A stretch of 64,000 nt of DNA from Paragyromitra xinjiangensis (lineage: Eukaryota; Ascomycota; Pezizomycetes; Pezizales; Discinaceae): contig JBCAMK010000009.1 in assembly GCA_038503065.1 (NCBI GenBank), positions 1,922,001 to 1,986,000 of the forward strand. The letters run 5' to 3'. The notes beneath the pieces are model-generated. The model was given only the letters and a program-made list of their open reading frames with translations, did no database searches and had not been told where the DNA came from. Positions 11,027 to 23,964 of this stretch are shown piece after piece (positions within the stretch are counted from its first letter, which is position 1; every line of letters starts with the position of its first letter). The translations under genes and the position numbers were made by a program.

Positions 11027-13213
11027 ATTTCTATAGCCTCAAGGACAGATGCTGTGCTTAGTCCAACCTTCAAATAAGTGAAGACTTCACTATGGTATCA
11101 AGACAATTATACTCTCAGGGGTACTGTCTCAATATATACAGACCATGATCGTCCATATTCGCAATTGAAAGTAATACAGCACCGCCATGGTAAGACACCG
11201 CGAAGCCTGAAGCGAGGTACAATTTACACGGGAACTCCCGTTTAGACTAGTACTAGCGAATTCAAAAAGTATCGAGCGAGCCGAAAACCCTAACCCACAT
11301 CCAGAGCAGCGATGGATACATCTAACTTCAGCAATTGTGGTCCAAACAACTTCTGAATAGTTGGAAATTGAATATAAGAGGTTAAAGAAGCACTTAGCTG
11401 TCTCAAGAATAAACCCCAAATTTTTTGGGGTGTGGATAGCCTACGCACCAGCGTGGGTTAGGGTTTCGGCTCGCTCGATACTTTTTGAATTCGCTAGTAG
11501 AGCAAGGATAGGCTTATCGCTTCGGTCCATCCTTAGACCGATATATTGAAGCCACTAGAAGCAGAAGACCCCGACATCTCGAGCCAATACGCTGGAACCA
11601 ACAGGTAAATGCATCCCACATTTGGAAGCTACGAGAAAAGAACCACCAGAACACTGGCAATTCTTGAGTCTAAGATTTCGCTAAAGTTCGCTTAGACACT
11701 AACTATTCCCAGTCTGGAACAGCTCCGGTTTGTGGTACCCGAGATCTCAAACAGCCAGTAGCTGAATATCCATCTGTGCTTTACGCGAGCGGAGATCAAC
11801 CATCGCAAACTTGTCCGGAATCCGGAATCCGGATAGACGGAGGATTTGGGTGTAATGTGCATGCGCCCTCTGCGATGGAAAGGAAACAGTAGAACTTACC
11901 ATTATCCCTGTGAAATGTATATGGGGTTTCTAATTCTTACCTAAAAATGGAAGTTTAATGGATCAAAATTAATTGACTTTACTATAATCATTTGAATGCT
12001 GAAGGTGGTACCTGCTCGGGCATTGCCGCCCCTTAGTTTACTCAACTGAGCTTTAAGGCCACACCAGTTTCCACACCTAATATGGTGAAAGGGACATGCG
12101 TGAAGTGTGAGTAAACATCTACATAATCTACTCCCAAGAATAGAACAATCAACCATATTCGTAGCACTTCCCACAGTATCTCATTGTCGTGACAGTTACA
12201 TTAACATCAAATCTTCATGAAATCTTCACCGGAAAGTTGCTACCAGATAAAGACACTATTCGGAGTCCCCAGAGATAAACCTCAAACCTTAACACTACAT
12301 CATATTTACAAGTGGTGTAAATACCTAGTGAAAGTATTCCAGGGTTAGGGTTAATTCTGCCAAGACTCACTGTGCATCGCTCGTTGAATGTAGTTTTCTA
12401 CAAAAATTTCATCTAATTTATTCACTCTTTAGCTTTAACTCATGTATTACTCTCTACGCTACGTATCCGGGTAGTCTCTTGCTCGAGTAGTAATCAGATT
12501 GCGCATCCCCGAGTCGTAGGGCTGATCTGAATCAACCTTCGTTTCAAAGAGTTCCTAGATGTCCATAAAGCGCCAGACTGATTATTCAACTTGACCCTCG
12601 CTAACCAAGAAACGCTAAGTTGACTCGGGATGAAATGAGATGTATGTGGCTATACAAATGAGACGAGACTCGAAATAAGAACGTACCGGAAGATTGGTAG
12701 AACGTAATCTAGGGTAGAGGCTGATAGAACCCACGGCCACACATCCAGATCCATTCGAGATCTCGATAGTAACAGCACCAGCGCTTCCCCGATGACGGAT
12801 ACAGTAAGTTCAGGGCGTCAGATTAAAGTTTCTAGGCGTGAGGCGCAGGGTCCATCTATATTAAGGGTGGCGCAGCGATAGGCTGGGGTGGCTGCAACCA
12901 AAACGGGAACTTACCAAGCTTTCCCATGCATGGTCCGACGTGCATTGCTTACTCCTGCCTCCGCTTTCCCACTTCCAGGCAAATCGTGGCTCAGCGAGGG
13001 ATATTCAGCTATTTGCCACCAATCAGATCTTCTCTCGTGGTGGGGAAGGTTCTATGGGGATCCTGGTCATCCTGTGAGGTTGTTTCCTGATTGCACCATG
13101 CTCTCTAAACCGGTGCGTAATCAGGATGGTTTGCGAATTTTGAATAAAGCGACGTCTGCCCCCCCGTGGGAGCTTGAACTATCAATCTTTCTTCATCACT
13201 GCTACATATACTT
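11027..13213. other. Intergenic between divergent GH3 and DUF3176 genes
   Basis: Contains the MITE at 11253-11497 and a telomere-like GGGTTAGGGTT at about 12342-12352. Otherwise I see no gene; frames are short and uninterpretable. It must hold both divergent promoters. Confidence 0.5.
11253..11497. mobile_element. MITE with about 46-bp terminal inverted repeats, TA-flanked
   Basis: Arms 11253-11298 and 11453-11497 are inverted copies (start CTAGCGAATTCAAAAAGTAT) differing by one A in a run. Both outer ends abut TA (11251-11252 and 11498-11499), as expected for Tc1/mariner-type target duplication. The inner end of each arm carries a telomere-like CCCTAACCC. The interior has a CCCCAAATTTTTTGGGG palindrome. 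No transposase is encoded, so it is non-autonomous. It lies in the GH3 gene's upstream region. Confidence 0.8.
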
Positions 13214-15032
13214 ATGATGGCCTACGAAAGCCGAGAATCAGAGTACCTCCCATTGAGGGATGTGTCTTACTCAGCGCCATCTCCATACGATCGGTCTCCT
13301 GGGTCTTTTCCATCCGAGAGCAAGGCAGCGCCGTTTCAACTTCACAAAAAGAAGCCGAAAGTCGAGTTTTGGGCGTGGGAATGGATGGCGCTGCTGGTCT
13401 CATTTCTTGCCGTGTTGGCTAGTGCGTTGACTTTGCGTATATTCGACGGAAGACCTATTCCGAAGTGGAGTTGGCATACGAATGGAATTAGTGTCAATTC
13501 TATCCTCTCGCTGCTTTCTACCTTGTCGAGGGCGTCTTTGCTCATGCCTATTGATGAGTGTATGGGACAACTCATGTGGCTTAGATTTGCAGCTCAGCAG
13601 CAGAGATTGGGGGATATCACAGCGTTTAACGAAGCTGCGAGGGGCCCATTAGGTGCTTTGAAGTTGTTGTGGAGACAGAAAGGATTGTGAGTAATCTACG
13701 AATCCTAGGGAGTTTGCTAGAGTTGCTGATAGTTCTTCTTGTTCAAGCGGTCTGGGATGTTTGGGTGCGCTCCTTTTGATAGGCTCTCTCGGTATTGGGA
13801 CAGCGCAGCAACAACTCCTCTCATATCCAACACGAAATTTCGTTGATCCAACAATCATGTCCACAGTCACCCGCGCAGAGAACTTCACCTCCTATCAGAA
13901 CATCACCGCCTTGGATTCAACAACCCCTATCATGTCCTACTCCCTCTTATCATCCATCTACAGTGCAGCCCTCCTCTCAGACACCAACAACGCATCCTCT
14001 GCATTCGAGATCCTCCCCTTCTTCACCTGCACCAGCGGAACCTGCACCTTCCCCCCCTTCACCACCCTCGGAATCTGTAGCGAATGCCACGACACAACCT
14101 CCCAAGTCCAATCCAGCTGCGACTCCGCCACCGGCTCCTGCTTCGCAACCTTCCACGGCCTCGCCGCATCATCCTGGGAAGTCAACACCCCCACCTTCAT
14201 CAACACAATCCTCAACCAAAGCTCCATAACCACCACCAACTCCACCTCCATATTCACCTCCAAAACACCATTCGCAGTCCTCGCTCACCTTCAAGCAAAC
14301 AACACAGTCTGGCCCTCACAATACACCGGAACCCAATGCGCCCTCTCCTGGTGCGCTAAAACCATCAACGCTACCGTCTACGAGGGTGTCTACACCGAGA
14401 CCATCCTCGATACATACGAACACTACGTCACCAACGACGCCTCCAACCCCGGGGGCATCTCCATCACCGGCCCCAACTCAACCATCTTCCGGGTCTCTGA
14501 AGGCGCCGAGCAATCCATCATCGGATCTGGTGGGATCGCTGCTACTATCAAGGGATGGGCGAAAAGCACCCCTTCAGGCGATAACCGGCTTTTCTCGTCC
14601 GACCTGTTGCAGGGGTTTAGCTCGTATGATAATGTATCCGAGATCATGGACCGTGTGGCTGCGTCGATGACGAATCGGATTCGAGATCTGGATGATACGA
14701 CGAAAGCGCATCAAGGGCAGACTGTGGGACGTGAGTCGTTTATTCGTGTCAGGTGGCCGTGGTTGTTGTATCCGCTTACGTTGTGGACGCTGTCGTTGGT
14801 GTTTTTGATCTGTATTGCGGTGAAGTCGAAGGAGGGGAAGAGGAGGATTGGGATGAGGGCGTGGGGCGCGAATCCGCTTGCGTTGGTGTTTTATGGGCTG
14901 GATGAAGAGACGAGGGCGAGGGTTAGGGATGGGGAGTGGGAGGAGATGACGGATTTGTCGGAGAGGTTGTGGGTTAAGTTAGAGAAGGAGGATGGGGGGA
15001 TGAGGTTGAGGGCGAGGAAGGTGGATGGGTAG
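13214..15032 (+). CDS. DUF3176 family membrane protein
   Basis: Two exons, 13214-13686 and 13748-15032, give 585 residues. A transmembrane segment follows a charged N-terminus (WEWMALLVSFLAVLASALTL), then the characteristic stretch WSWHTNGISVNSILSLLSTLSRASLLMPIDECMGQ (shown here by its start only: WSWHTNGISVNSILS), QLMWLRF, a second membrane segment (GALLLIGSLGIGTA) spanning just after the splice, a long Ser/Thr/Asn-rich predicted extracellular region with CxxC-type cysteines (around FTCTSGTCTFPPF), and a last membrane helix near the C-terminus (LLYPLTLWTLSLVFLICIAV). This architecture is the fungal DUF3176 family; its function is not known. Two in-frame ATGs begin the gene; the first is used. 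Confidence 0.85.
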
Positions 15033-15783
15033 GGGTTTGTTTTTTTTGTGGGTAAAATATGGCGTTAAGGGTGGGGTGAATTTCATTATGTATTAGAATG
15101 ATATCCGGCCTTTCTCTGGGATGCTTGAACTGTAAATCGTTGAGCCAGTAAAGTGGAGTTTAGCCCTATCGTCGCCTCGTTAAGCATAACATCTCACTCG
15201 CTGACCAACCGACGACGACACCACCATTAATCCACCATTCTAGACAACCAGAGCTCAACTGAAATTACAAAGAAGTACAAATAATCCATATTCGAGAGCG
15301 TAGACAAATCGCAACATCCCCCGATGTTTCGGCGCTAAGCACCTATTCGCCGAAACTTTAACGCCGTTGATATCACACGATTAGATAGCTGGCATCTCTG
15401 CAGCACGTATGACGTCGTGTAGGACGAATTGATACGAGAGAATACGGCTCCTGCCTATACGAGTGTTGTACCGTTGGCATGATGTGGTGGAATTGGTGGT
15501 GAGGTTGCTGCTGCGGGTTTAGGAGTTTATCATGTTTGGTTGTCCTGCTGTTTCTGGTTTGTGATAGCATAGAGGGTAGATACGGGGTTCAGGTTAAGCT
15601 TTTCGTATTTTCGAATTACATCAGGTGGAACTGCAGAGTATGAAAAGCTTTTGCCACGGACACGTCTTGAGATAATAGGGTCGACTCCAGGGAGAAGGTT
15701 ATTAAAGCGTACCCCCCCAAGAAATACCAATGCACCTACAATCCCAAGCAGCCTAGCACAAACCTACTACACTTAAACCCACC
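15033..15783. other. Intergenic, no gene seen
   Basis: Downstream region of the DUF3176 gene and upstream of the small predicted secreted protein. No repeat or coding sequence recognised. Confidence 0.4.
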
Positions 15784-16077
15784 ATGAGCCAGATCATCCT
15801 CCCTATATCTGTGCTCCTGACTGTTTTCCTCGGCTTCGCCTGGGCACACGATTCGAGCATCAGCGAGGTGGAAGGTACATACGATGATCGGTACCCCGCT
15901 AATTATACTGCGACGAGCAATCCTGCTTCGCGGGTTGCGGCTTGTACGGTGTATCCGAGTCCGTCTGAGAAACCGAATTCTGTTGCTTTGCCGCTTTTTC
16001 GGAGTGGGTTTGATTTGGATTGGAGGATGGGGCCGGATGATGAGACTTCGGAGGGGGTGGTGGATGAGGGGTTGTAG
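15784..16077 (+). CDS. Possible small secreted protein, 97 residues
   Basis: Single exon with a good fungal start context (ACCATGAG). The first 21 residues form a clear signal peptide (hydrophobic ILPISVLLTVFLGFAWA followed by HDSS). The mature part is short, acidic and polar with one Cys, ending in DEGL. I recognise no family. It may be a small secreted protein or a chance frame; the signal peptide and start context argue for a real gene, while the lack of cysteines is atypical of many small effectors. Confidence 0.4.
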   Translation: MSQIILPISVLLTVFLGFAWAHDSSISEVEGTYDDRYPANYTATSNPASRVAACTVYPSPSEKPNSVALPLFRSGFDLDWRMGPDDETSEGVVDEGL

Positions 16078-17918
16078 AGGTGGAAGTGGGTTAGTTGGGA
16101 ATGGTTGTTTGAGAGTAGTGGGCTTATATAATTATGGATATTAGATTATTTTGTTTGTTCTGGAAATGGGTGGTTTTGGGGGCTTGATCTCTGGTTTGTT
16201 GTCGTTTTTACAGCAATTGAAGTAATGAATTGACCTACTTATGGATGTTGATTTTAAGCTCAAAGCGTGTTCAACGTGAAACACTGGGGTGAACGGTATA
16301 TGTCTTACGTCTTGAACGGTTATAAAAGCCCATGTCGTATTAACATCTAATTGTGAGCTGATTGGCGTGGAGTTTTCGGTAGAGGTCAGGACATCCATTC
16401 GTTCTTCCGCCTTGGACTAACTAAGGGAAGAAATATAACTGCAATACTGGAAAGGGGGGTGCATTTGATGAACTAGTGCTGTTGTGATCTGGGGGAATAC
16501 CGTATTTTCAAACATTCACTTATTTCCTGCTTTTGGAAAAGGCTTTAGACCAAGCAAGAGAGCACTAGTACTATAGCACTAAGATCTAACAGAGATGACG
16601 CAGTGATTCCCTAGCTGTACTACTCTTACAGTAAAGCTAGCTTACTGAAAATGCGGTTTTATGTAGAACGCTGCAGTACTGCTAGTACTGTATCAGTACA
16701 GGGACCTAAAATGTCACAGGACCTTGCAGGACCTCACGGGTCCACAGTGTGACAGCAGGGCCATGTCACTCTTATAATCTATATGCTTCTCCGCCATCAC
16801 CATCATCATCACCCCAATCATCACCCCCATCACCATCTGCTACTAGAAGGGACTTGTATGTAACGGGTGTGTAGCAGGCAAACTTTCTAGGGATATCATG
16901 AAACTCATGTTTATAAAATAGTAACCCGAAGACTAGCTAGCCTCCACATATCTTATATACAGGAGAAACGATGTTGTGATGTTTCTCATCCCTTTCCCAG
17001 CTTCTTAGGGCATCAGTACTTCAGTTTTTTAAAGGCAACTGTACTTGTATCATATGATTGAGCATGCAGCACTAATATGCTATTACTAGTAATACCGCAC
17101 TCTAGAGAATATGGCATCATTACCATATCTTGTTAATCACTGTAGTGATCTTAATCATGCATTAGTATAAATAGTATAGTCTACAGGTCACAGTATTGCT
17201 ACAGCATTCAGATAAATGCGCACTTATAACAATATTAATTGCAAAATTCCCCGAAATTTTCAAAAAGCCATAAAACTCTAGCATCCCTCAAAAATACCAT
17301 AGTGCTATAGCACGGATTGCACCCCCCATCTCAGGTATTGTACATGTAGTATAATCACATGTAGTGCCCTAAACACTCGGAAATCTTCTATCCCATTCTA
17401 AACTCCACTAATGTGAAACTCCCTAGGTTCGTAATACCTACTCCTATCCTACCAATAACTTCGTGAGGAGAATAGTTGGGGCTCGGTTTTGGCTTTTGGG
17501 TGTTATGGCACAATGGTCGCTATCTACTCCAAAGTGTACCTTCGATCACTGAGGTAACTATCATAGATGTTCTTACCTATCATTTCAAGAAACCTTACAC
17601 ACAACTAGAACCATCGAGTGTCAACTTTCAAACGGAATTCTCGAGCTGCTATTGCCATCGTGAAATGGCTGGAGGTTTCTAGTGCCCCTTAGGCTCTATA
17701 GTTACATGTACTTAGGCCAAACTCAACCCAAAAAGCCAGTATCTTCTCATGGCCTTATAGAATGAGCGTCATGATCGAAGGCATAATTTCACAACCTCAG
17801 CCACTTGACTCTCAAGAAGCTTATAGGCGACTCCTATCCGCGTTTCCCATCCGCGTTTCCCATCTCTTGCCCTTCATAGACCTCCTTCACAACCATCCAC
17901 TCCTTCTCCAAACAAACA
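16078..17918. other. Gene-poor stretch with short palindromic motifs
   Basis: Contains a CAT/CAC microsatellite at about 16793-16842, many short palindromes around TACTAGTA/AGTACT/CTATAGCAC (16560-17350), and no convincing gene. It may be old repeat debris; I could not define borders. Confidence 0.4.
16793..16842. repeat. Imperfect CAT/CAC trinucleotide microsatellite
   Basis: Repeated CATCAC/CATCAT/CCC units over about 50 bp in a non-coding region. Confidence 0.6.
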
Positions 17919-18544
17919 ATGTCAGACCCAAGCCCCCGCCGCCTCATCAACACCGTCTGCTACTCAAGACCCAAACTCACCCCACGGCCCTCCCCCTCCC
18001 CCTCCCCAAAACCCACCAACCTCTCATCCCCAGACATCCCAATCCCCACCACAAACCCCCCACCTCCCCCTCTCCCACTAATCCGACCTCTCCTCCTCGC
18101 CGAAACCGAATACTGGCACCGCATGCTCTCCTTCCTCACCAAAGAATGGATCTCCACCATAAACCTCATCGCCGCAACAAACTCCATCCCCAGAACAGAC
18201 TACCTCCCCGAAGTCCAATCACACAGCGCACGGATCACAGCGGTACGGGATGTTATCGCGGGACTGGAGGCGCTAGGGCGAGACGTTAGGTTCGTGTTCC
18301 TGTGGTGTTTAAGGGGTGGGTGCTGAGGTGTTGTAGGTTCCCGCAGAGTATTGATGCGGTGGTGAAGGTGGAGAATGCGTTGGGTGTTTGGAACGGGCTG
18401 GAGACGGAGGTCGTGGGGTTCTTGTTTAAGGTGGGTTTTGGTTGTTGGTGTGGCGGGTTTGGGTTAATGGGTGAAGAAATATTATAGGGGTACTTCGAGG
18501 CTGGTGGGGGTTTTGAGGCGGGGGGGTGGGAGGTGAGGGTTTGA
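17919..18544 (+). CDS. Hypothetical protein, 173 residues, three exons
   Basis: Exons 17919-18289, 18337-18430 and 18488-18544 with introns of 47 and 57 bp close in frame. The ATG has a good context (ACAATGTC). The first 50 residues are Pro/Ser-rich and low in complexity (PRPSPSPSPKP); the rest is a helical domain, with AETEYWHRMLSFLTKEW and HSARITAVRDVIAGLEALGR, then SIDAVVKVENALGVWNGLET. The amphipathic helices and good splice signals suggest a real gene. I do not recognise the family and assign no function. It converges with the HPPD gene downstream. Confidence 0.6.
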
Positions 18545-19187
18545 TCTAGGGGGGTGTCGGGGGTTCTGGGGTTGGGGATCTTCCTGTGCTGGTGGGTGTT
18601 TTGTTGTAATGCGTGGATAAGTTAAGCCTTGATTGTTATTTCAATATGTTTGTCTTGGCACGAGTGATATGACATGACCTAAATCCAATACTCACACCCA
18701 ATTCTACACTCAAACCTCGGTACTCCTCAATGCCCGCAATATTACACCACCTAAACCAGTATCGTGGATAACCGAACTCCAATAAAGCAAACCGAACCCT
18801 AAGAACCCGTGGTGCTGGGGTCGTGTTTTTGGAGGTAGCACTCTTGTAAATGCCATGGCGTATTAGAACGAAACGTGGAATTGCAGATACAGTAGTAAGA
18901 CCAACTAGTAACTTAACCAACCCACCGAGATTGTATCCAGTATAACACTTATTTCTGAAATAATACCACTCAAGATAATCACATTCAATACTACTCACAT
19001 CCAATATCGCATTGATCATTTACATTAAACCCATCTCCAACCAGATACAAGAAAAGAACCGAATATACATTCAACTCCCGTAGACAAGGAGAAATAAGAC
19101 CCAAAGACAAACTCCAACATCGCTAAATCTGCCGTTTCATCATACAACCCGATTCGGGTAACCTTGCGCAACGAAAGTAAATCCCAT
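18545..19187. other. Convergent intergenic region
   Basis: Shared 3' region of the 17919-18544 gene and the HPPD gene. A 127-codon minus-strand frame at 18636-19019 has no family features and lies in HPPD 3' flank; not called as a gene. Confidence 0.4.
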
Positions 19188-20540
<1,353 letters not shown>

Positions 20541-21078
20541 GTTTGGTAGGAAGTGAGAGATGTGATAGAAGAGGTATATATAAGAGATGGCTGTGATAGA
20601 GATAGAGATGAGGATGAGGAGGAGATGGAGAGATGTGATAGAAGAGGTATATATAATAGGAGATGGCTGTGATAGAGATGAAGAAGGAGAAGAGGATGGT
20701 TTAGAGAAGAGGTTGATTTAAAGAGGTCGATTTAAAGAGGATGATTTAAGCGATAAGAAGTTCAGAATACTCCCACCCAGTCCTGCTATCTCCATCACCA
20801 TCACTCGGCCTTGAGTGAACGCATCGGTCTCGAATCCGGAGAAAGAATTACCCATCGCTTACACGCGGGTATTCACGGCTATCAGCGGGCGAATCTCAGA
20901 CGTCGCGCCTCTGCATGACGCCGCGATGGAAACAGTCAGGGGTCATCGCGGGAGACCATTAGCGTCGGTTAGAGATGGATGAGCGAACCCTAACCCTGCG
21001 ATATCAGTCATTACCCACAGTAGATATCTTGGGATATTCCAGTAAGGCCTATCTCATAGAGCTTCGATTCACCACACA
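20541..21078. promoter_or_regulatory. Shared divergent promoter of HPPD and TTC36-like genes
   Basis: 538 bp between the two ATGs. On the HPPD side there is a tandem duplication (20555-20605 and 20628-20679, offset 73 bp), each copy carrying GGTATATATA; the TATA boxes lie about 35 and 108 bp from the HPPD ATG. Next to it are three GATTTAA-spaced units (about 20710-20750). On the TTC36 side there is a telomere-like AACCCTAACCC at about 20987-20997. Only the motifs are seen; regulation is inferred. Confidence 0.6.
20555..20679. repeat. Tandem duplication of about 73 bp containing a TATA box
   Basis: Two near-identical copies starting GAGAGATGTGATAGAAGAGG and followed by TATATATA and GAGATGGCTGTGATAGAGAT. 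One copy has two extra bases after the TATA run. Located at the HPPD core promoter. Confidence 0.85.
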
Positions 21079-21711
21079 ATGTCTACCGTTGACCTCTCCT
21101 CAAACGATGCTGCGGTCCTCACCCAGCTCTTCGACCCTGAGGCCGCCCCGTCCAGCACAATCCCCATAGATCCCTCCCTCCCCACCGACCCCCACATCAC
21201 AGACCCAACACTCCTCCAAACACTCAAATCCACCGAACTCCGCGCGATCCGTCTCGCCGAATCCAACAACCTTCCAGAAGCACAATCCCTCCTGACGGAG
21301 CTCACAACCACCCATCCCACTTATGCATCAGCCCACAACAACCTCGCCCAAGTCCTCCGAATGCAGTCTGCCCCACCATCAGAAATCCTTAAAACGCTAT
21401 CGAAAGCAATCTCTCTCGCAGCTCCAGCTACCCCTAATACACCGCTATCACCCAGCCAGGCAAACCTGCTGAGTCAAGCGTATACCCAGCGTGGGGCATT
21501 GCTGTATTCGCTGTTTGCAAAGACGGTCTCTGGAGACGTGGGCATGGATAGAGAGCAGCTGGAGCTAGCGGCGTCGAAAGATTTCTTTGAAGGTGGGAGG
21601 TATGGGAACGCTGTGGGGCGGGAGATGGCGGTGAGGACGAACCCGTACGCGAGGTTGTGTGGCGCGATTGTGAAGGAGGCGTTGACGAGGGAGTATGTGG
21701 GGTGCGAGTGA
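21079..21711 (+). CDS. TTC36-like tetratricopeptide-repeat protein
   Basis: Single exon of 210 residues. After an acidic/Pro-rich N-terminus come TPR-like helical pairs (LKSTELRAIRLAESNNLPEA; HPTYASAHNNLAQVLRM; SQAYTQRGALLYSLF) and the C-terminal signature RTNPYARLCGAIVKEAL, which resembles the end of animal TTC36 (NPYA-LC-x-M). Length is close to mammalian TTC36 (about 190). In mice TTC36 is reported to protect HPPD from ubiquitin-dependent loss; here the gene starts 538 bp from HPPD in the opposite direction, which supports a conserved partnership. Family assignment is by motif recognition; the functional link is inference. Confidence 0.75.
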   Translation: MSTVDLSSNDAAVLTQLFDPEAAPSSTIPIDPSLPTDPHITDPTLLQTLKSTELRAIRLAESNNLPEAQSLLTELTTTHPTYASAHNNLAQVLRMQSAPPSEILKTLSKAISLAAPATPNTPLSPSQANLLSQAYTQRGALLYSLFAKTVSGDVGMDREQLELAASKDFFEGGRYGNAVGREMAVRTNPYARLCGAIVKEALTREYVGCE

Positions 21712-22184
21712 GGGTGTTTGTTCGTTTAGCGTCGGATGTGTAGATAGCGGATAAGTAATTAATGGGAGATAAGAGCTGGCGATGGGCGCTGACTGCAGTG
21801 TGGATCTATCTGTATCCTGGTTTTCAGGTTTTCAAAGCCTACGTATGTCATTGCCTGCGATTCAATTGGAGTCGTTGAGGTCCCTGGTAGATGAGAGAAA
21901 AGACTTCCGTTTTCATCTATTCACAGCCAATCACTCTACGAGAATGACCGGAAAAAGTAATATCCGGCTGCATACTAATCCCGGTTGTGCGCTGGCTGTC
22001 TCGGCTTGCAACGGAGTCAATCTTATCTCATCTCAGTGCAACTTCCCGTTCATACTCTCCGTGGATAGCCGTCTCTTCTCAACAGCGTCAGTATTGTAGT
22101 AAGCAGTCCTCGTTTTCGTCGTACTTATTCCTTTCTCTCCCTGGTGGGACGTTACATACATTCCAATTACTGTTCTCGTCCATC
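21712..22184. other. Intergenic, P450 upstream region
   Basis: 3' flank of the TTC36-like gene and 5' flank of the P450 gene on the same strand. An open frame runs upstream of the P450 ATG but lacks a start that would add family sequence. Confidence 0.4.
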
Positions 22185-23964
22185 ATGACCATCGTCAAGG
22201 ACTCTCTCCATACTCTGGAGGTTCCAGTTCTGCTCTCGTTGGCAAAGATGTCACTCCTTTCTACCTTCAATATCCTGCTATCATCGTTTCTCCTCTACCT
22301 AATAGGTCTAGTGTTCTACCGTCTCCATCTCCATCCTCTCTCCAACCACCCTGGCCCATTTCTCGCCAGCATCACAGACTGGTTCGTCCCCATCTCCACT
22401 CCTCTGCTCTTACTAACTCCATCCAGGTACAATGTCTACCACGCGTACCTCGGAGACCGTCACCTCGCTCTCCACAAAGCCCACCTCAAGTACGGCCCTG
22501 TAGTTCGTTTTGCTCCAAACCTCATCTCAATCAACACCTCATCCGCTTTAAAATCAATCTACGGCCATTCCCCACTATCTCGCTCGCTACAGAAGTCGTC
22601 ATTCTACTCTGCATTCCCTGCTGTCAAAGGCGTCTACAACACCCACAACGCAATCTCTAAATCCGAGCATGGTCGAAAACGTAGGGTTCTCTCAGCGGCG
22701 TTCTCGGATAATGCGTTAAAGAGCATGGAGGATTTGGTACTAGGGAATATTGAGATCTTCACGGAGGAGGTGGAGAGACGGAGTGTACGTGAGAAGAAGG
22801 GAATTGATATGGGCGATATGTTTAGTTGGTTGACGTTCGATGTTATGGGGGAGTTGTGTTTTGGTAAGAGTTTTGGCATGTTGAGGGATGAGACGACGAG
22901 GTTTGTAACGCATTTGATTGCCCAGGCTGCGCATAGTCATTATATTGTGGGTTTCTATAATCTCCTGGAGGATCTGGGCTGGACTGATGAGTGTAGAATG
23001 GGAATTATCTCCCATTGGTGACGTTGAAGATCTCGAGGATCTTGTTTCCGACGATTGTGAGAGATCGGTGGAAGTTTATTCAGCATTCGAGGGCTTGTGC
23101 GAATGAGCGGATGAAGTTGGGTCCTGATTATAAGAAAGATTTCTTCCATTACCTCCTCGAGGCGAAAGACCCGGAGACTGGGAAAGGTTTCGATACGAAG
23201 GAGCTCTGGGGAGAAGCAAACGTAAGACCCATTTCACCCTTTATTGACCATACTGACGGATTAGGTTCTCATGATTGCCGGATCTGATACAACTGCAACA
23301 GCCCTTTCAGCAACGATGTTCTATCTCGCCCGTAACCCTGACAAGCTCGCCATCCTCCAAAACGAAATCCGCAGCATATTCACAAACACCTCTGAGATCG
23401 TCAGTGGGAAACAACTCACTGACTGCCACTACCTTAAAGCCTGTATCGACGAAGCCATGCGTCTTGCCCCGCCTGTCCCTGGCCTTCTCCCTCGGGAAGT
23501 AACCGCTCCAGAAGGAATCACCGTCGACGGTGTCTTCCTCCCACAAGGGGTACTCCTCCCCTTTCACTACTGTTTCTACAAGCTAACCCACCCAACAGAC
23601 CGTAACTGGCACCCCAATCTACGCTCTCCATCACAACCCGATCTACTTTCCCAACCCCCACTCCTTCATCCCTGAGCGCTGGCTCCCATCCTACACCCCA
23701 GAAGCTGCACTCGAAGCCGCTCGAGGCGCATTCACACCGTTCTCGATCGGCCCGCGAGGATGCATTGGGAAGTCGGTGGCGTATGTTGAGTTACGACTGA
23801 CGATTGCGAGGGTGGTATGGGAGTTTGAGTTTAGGGAGGTGGAGACGGAGGGGAAGGGGGTTTTGTGGAGGGAGGGGTTTGGGGAGGAGGAGGGGGAGTT
23901 TCGGATTATGGATCATTTTACTAGTAGGAAGGAGGGGCCGGTGGTGATTTTCGAGAAGAGGTAG
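22185..23964 (+). CDS. Cytochrome P450 monooxygenase (fungal, ER-anchored)
   Basis: Five exons, 22185-22381, 22427-22946, 22997-23221, 23265-23549 and 23599-23964, give 530 residues. An N-terminal membrane anchor (LLSSFLLYLIGLVFYRL) is followed by the HPGP hinge. I-helix AGSDTTAT, K-helix EAMR (ExxR), PERW and the heme loop FSIGPRGCIGK (Cys near residue 464) are intact, so an active enzyme is expected. Intron 1 is in frame (45 bp) and contains TACTAAC; removing it gives DWYNVYHAYLGDRHL. Intron 2 (50 bp, GTGGGT...TGTAG) removes an apparent stop at 23019-23021. An alternative start at 22248 would give a more usual N-terminus. Substrate is unknown; no other secondary-metabolism core gene is adjacent. 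Confidence 0.88.

Noticed and set aside
18636..19019. 127-codon minus-strand frame downstream of HPPD
   Set aside because: No domain, no introns that extend it, and it lies in the HPPD 3' flank.
23019..23021. Apparent stop and frameshift in the P450 gene
   Set aside because: A 50-bp intron, 22947-22996 (GTGGGT...TGTAG), restores the frame to HYINGNYLPLVTLK; no damage is needed.
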